Part shown: positions 61,830 through 64,000 of the stretch, one piece after another
Layout of the letters: every line of letters starts with the position of its first letter
Numbering within the stretch: the first letter of the stretch is position 1
The notes under the pieces: generated by a model
What the model was told of the DNA's origin: nothing
What the model saw: the letters and a program-made list of their open reading frames with translations, nothing else
The model's database searches: none
Assembly (NCBI RefSeq): GCF_008312895.1
Contig: NZ_VSSP01000009.1
Span: forward strand, 1-64,000
Length of the DNA stretch: 64,000 nt
Source: Luteimonas suaedae
GTDB lineage: Bacteria; Pseudomonadota; Gammaproteobacteria; Xanthomonadales; Xanthomonadaceae
Direction: 5' to 3'
Made by a program: the position numbers and the translations under genes

Positions 61830-63877
61830 TCGCGCGTGAGGGTCGCCGTGGGAGCGGGCGGCGCCGCGAGCTGCCGGTCGAGCCAGCCCAGCACGCGCTC
61901 GAGCACGTCGCGCTGGTGCTCGCGCTCGCGGAACCAGTGCGGCTCGCGCGGGTAGCGCACCATCTCCACAGGGCTGCCGTTGAAGCGTAGCGCGCCGTAC
62001 AGCATCTCGCCCTGGGACAGCGGCACGCGCGCGTCCTCGTCACCGTGCAGGATCAGCACGGGGATCTCGATACGATCGACATGGCGGATCGGCGAATGGC
62101 GGTCGTAGGCGGCGCGCTCGGCCAGCGGGTCGCCGAAGTAGCCGGGCAGGTAGTCCGGGGTATCGGTGGTCAGCGCCATCGCGCCGATGTCGATCACCCC
62201 GGCGCCGACGATCGCGGTGCGGAAGCGGTCGCTGTGCGCCGCCGCCCATGCGGAAAGATACCCGCCATAGCTCCAGCCACCGATCGCCACCCGCTGCGGG
62301 TCGACGATGCCTTCGGCAGCGATGTGGTCGAGTCCGTCGAGCACGTCCTGGAAGTCGGCGCCGCCCCAGTCGCCGCGTGCCAGCCAGGCGAAGGCCGCGC
62401 CGCGCCCCTCGGAACCGCGCGGGTTGGGCATGAGCACCGCGTAGCCATGCGCGGCCAGCAGCTGCGCCCACTCGTGCCAGGAGCCGAGCCAGCCCGACCA
62501 CCAGGCCCAGGCCGGGCCGCCGTGGATCTGTACCAGGGTCGGCAGCGGCCCCGCGCCCGGTCGCCAGTCCGGCGGCAACATCAGCACGCCGTCGATCTCG
62601 CGGTCGTCGCGCGAGCTGCGCCACGACAGTTCGCGCAGCCGGCCGCGGGTCCAGCCGGCGACCTGTGGATTGATGTCGGTGAGGACGCGGGCGACGCCGT
62701 CCTGCAGCAGCCACAGTTCCGCCGGCGCGTCGTCGCGCATGCCGGCGAACACCACGCGACCATCGCCGGCCACGTCGAACATGGGCGACGACGCCTGCAC
62801 CTCGGCCATCGTTTCCCAGCTGCCGTCGGCGGCGTCGATGCGCAGGAAGTTGGCGCGCACACCGCGCTGGCCTTGGCCGATCAGCGCGCCGTCGCCCTGC
62901 CAGCGCGCCTGCCACAACGTGCCCGGCCAGTCGGCGGCGAGCGGAATGCGGCGGTCGTCTTCGAGATCGTGTACCACCCGCTGCGCGGTCATGCCGTGCG
63001 GCCCGAGCGTGGCGTACAGCAGGTGGCGCCCGTCCGGCGACCACTGCGGTGCGGCGGCGGCGGCGCGCTCGTGCAGGGTCCGCAGGTGACGGCCGTCATC
63101 CGCGTCGATCAGCACGATGCGTGAGCGGTACCAGTAGTGGTTGAGGGTGGTGCCGTCGGAGACCCGCAACGCCAGCCGGCGGCCGTCCGGCGACCAGGCC
63201 GCGTCGTGCACCTGCAGGCCGGGGCCGGTCAGCACGCGCGCGGGGCCGGCGGCGGGATCGAGCCGCCACAGGCGGGCGAACTGCTGCGGACGGTCGACCT
63301 CGACCGCATCGTCCTTGCGTTCGCGCCGTCGCTGCTGCGCGGCCGGCAGCGGGTCGACGGCGATGTAGGTCAGCGCCCGGCCGTCCGGCGACCAGGCGAA
63401 GGCAGTCACGCCACCGGCCGCATCGGTCAGCGGCGTGGCGGCGTCACCGTCGCCGGCCACGCGCCAGACCTGGGTGACGGGTGCCGACTCGTCCGCCTTC
63501 CCGTCGTCGTCGCCCGGGCGCGGGCGATCGGAAAGGAACGCCAGCGTGTCGCCGCGCGGCGACCAGCGCGGCATGTGGTCGCTGGCGTCCGCCGATGTCG
63601 GCAATACGCTGCCGGCGGCGCCCTCCAGCGGTCGGCGCCAGATCCGCTGTCGCGGCGGCTTGCCCTCTGGTTGCGGCGTCGCGACCACGTAGGCCAGGCG
63701 CGCAGCGCCGGGAGCGAGCTGCGGGTCGGACACCTGCTTCAGGTCGACGAGGTCGGCGGCGGTGAAATCCGCCGCCGGCGCCGCGCCTGCCGCGAACAGC
63801 AGGACCAGAGCGAGGCATGCGACGCGCCCCCGGCAGCACCGCACCGCCACGCCGCCACGTTTCCGATCGCCGGTCAT
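61826..63877 (-). CDS. S9-family prolyl oligopeptidase, exported
   Basis: A protein of about 683 residues. It has a signal peptide (core LALVLLFAAGAAPAA), then a beta-propeller with SPDG/SPRG repeats (about 35-390). The C-terminal hydrolase has IHGGPAW, GGWSYGGYLSAW (Ser about 536), LHGDEDARVP (Asp) and REPHWF (His), the usual S9C acyl-peptidase triad. The start at MTGDRKRGG is preferred for its signal peptide; the ORF extends further without support. It probably trims peptides in the periplasm. Unlike the lasso isopeptidase it has the common GWSYGG motif. Confidence 0.88.
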   Translation of the reverse strand: MTGDRKRGGVAVRCCRGRVACLALVLLFAAGAAPAADFTAADLVDLKQVSDPQLAPGAARLAYVVATPQPEGKPPRQRIWRRPLEGAAGSVLPTSADASDHMPRWSPRGDTLAFLSDRPRPGDDDGKADESAPVTQVWRVAGDGDAATPLTDAAGGVTAFAWSPDGRALTYIAVDPLPAAQQRRRERKDDAVEVDRPQQFARLWRLDPAAGPARVLTGPGLQVHDAAWSPDGRRLALRVSDGTTLNHYWYRSRIVLIDADDGRHLRTLHERAAAAAPQWSPDGRHLLYATLGPHGMTAQRVVHDLEDDRRIPLAADWPGTLWQARWQGDGALIGQGQRGVRANFLRIDAADGSWETMAEVQASSPMFDVAGDGRVVFAGMRDDAPAELWLLQDGVARVLTDINPQVAGWTRGRLRELSWRSSRDDREIDGVLMLPPDWRPGAGPLPTLVQIHGGPAWAWWSGWLGSWHEWAQLLAAHGYAVLMPNPRGSEGRGAAFAWLARGDWGGADFQDVLDGLDHIAAEGIVDPQRVAIGGWSYGGYLSAWAAAHSDRFRTAIVGAGVIDIGAMALTTDTPDYLPGYFGDPLAERAAYDRHSPIRHVDRIEIPVLILHGDEDARVPLSQGEMLYGALRFNGSPVEMVRYPREPHWFREREHQRDVLERVLGWLDRQLAAPPAPTATLTRD

Positions 63878-63884
63878 TCGCTCG

Positions 63885-64000
63885 TCATTCCGTTCCGCCT
63901 CCTTCGAGTGCGCCGCACAGCTGCTCCGCGCTTTCGGCGATCGCATGCCGCGCCAGCACCGCCGTGCCCTCTTGCGGGCATGCAGTGTGGACCGGTCGCG
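63885..64000 (-). CDS. Possible 3' end of a gene cut by the window edge
   Basis: An open frame enters from the right edge and ends at TGA (63887-63885): ...ACPQEGTAVLARHAIAESAEQLCGALEGGGTE. The composition is like coding sequence and it ends eight bases before the S9 peptidase ATG, as in an operon. Too short to name. Confidence 0.35.
   Translation of the reverse strand, partial: RPVHTACPQEGTAVLARHAIAESAEQLCGALEGGGTE

Noticed and set aside
61654-61839. Short ORFs within the 271-bp element
   Set aside because: They arise from palindromic GC-rich repeat sequence and have no start signals or homology.

Overview
The window is GC-rich DNA whose housekeeping genes (RecBCD, Mla lipid transport, RmuC, several TonB-dependent receptors, S9 peptidases, DinB-like protein) and palindromic repeats look like a gammaproteobacterium of the Xanthomonadaceae/Lysobacteraceae (Lysobacter/Luteimonas-like). 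That placement is an inference from gene content and style; no rRNA or other marker is present.

The left 25.6 kb is accessory DNA. It opens with two integron gene cassettes read on the minus strand (a DUF2971 protein and a two-helix membrane peptide, with one complete attC site between them), followed by a decayed rtcB fragment. Next comes a complete isopeptidase-type lasso peptide locus (1.8-10.2 kb). On the plus strand are a GntR-type regulator, a 48-residue precursor with a predicted seven-residue ring, the B protease and the C cyclase. On the opposite strand are a lasso isopeptidase and an STN-domain TonB receptor. Two XRE regulators with shared palindromic operators follow. A defence island comes after that: a HEPN-like gene in a possible solo cassette, an IS1182-type transposase stump, an MmeI-like fused restriction-modification enzyme, a three-gene module (MerR-like controller, N6-methylase, PD-(D/E)XK protein), a NERD-domain helicase, and a retron (structured ncRNA, reverse transcriptase, two-helix membrane effector).

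From 25.6 to 32.1 kb the DNA is scarred. A decayed second copy of the recD 3' part and a further recD scrap flank a TonB receptor/response regulator/histidine kinase operon, and a dinD pseudogene carries several frameshifts. The intact recC-recB-recD operon (41.4 to 32.1 kb, minus strand) follows. Palindromic repeats have been absorbed in frame into recD and recB.

From 41.8 to 64 kb the sequence looks like core chromosome. It has a CynX-type MFS permease, the operon mlaFE-(small ORF)-mlaDCBA, rmuC, and an N-acetylgalactosamine catabolic locus (TonB receptor, AgaR-type repressor with repeated AACGAAA boxes, lipoprotein amidohydrolase, Tat-exported GH36 enzyme, DMT permease, KbaZ, AgaS and a BadF-type kinase). 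A DinB-like protein and an S9 peptidase close the window. Several intergenic palindromic elements here supply the TAG stop codon of the neighbouring gene.

The strongest leads are the lasso locus with its regulatory DNA and RNA, the retron with a two-helix effector close to recBCD, the little-known methylase/nuclease module, the integron cassettes, and the stop-codon-sharing repeats.
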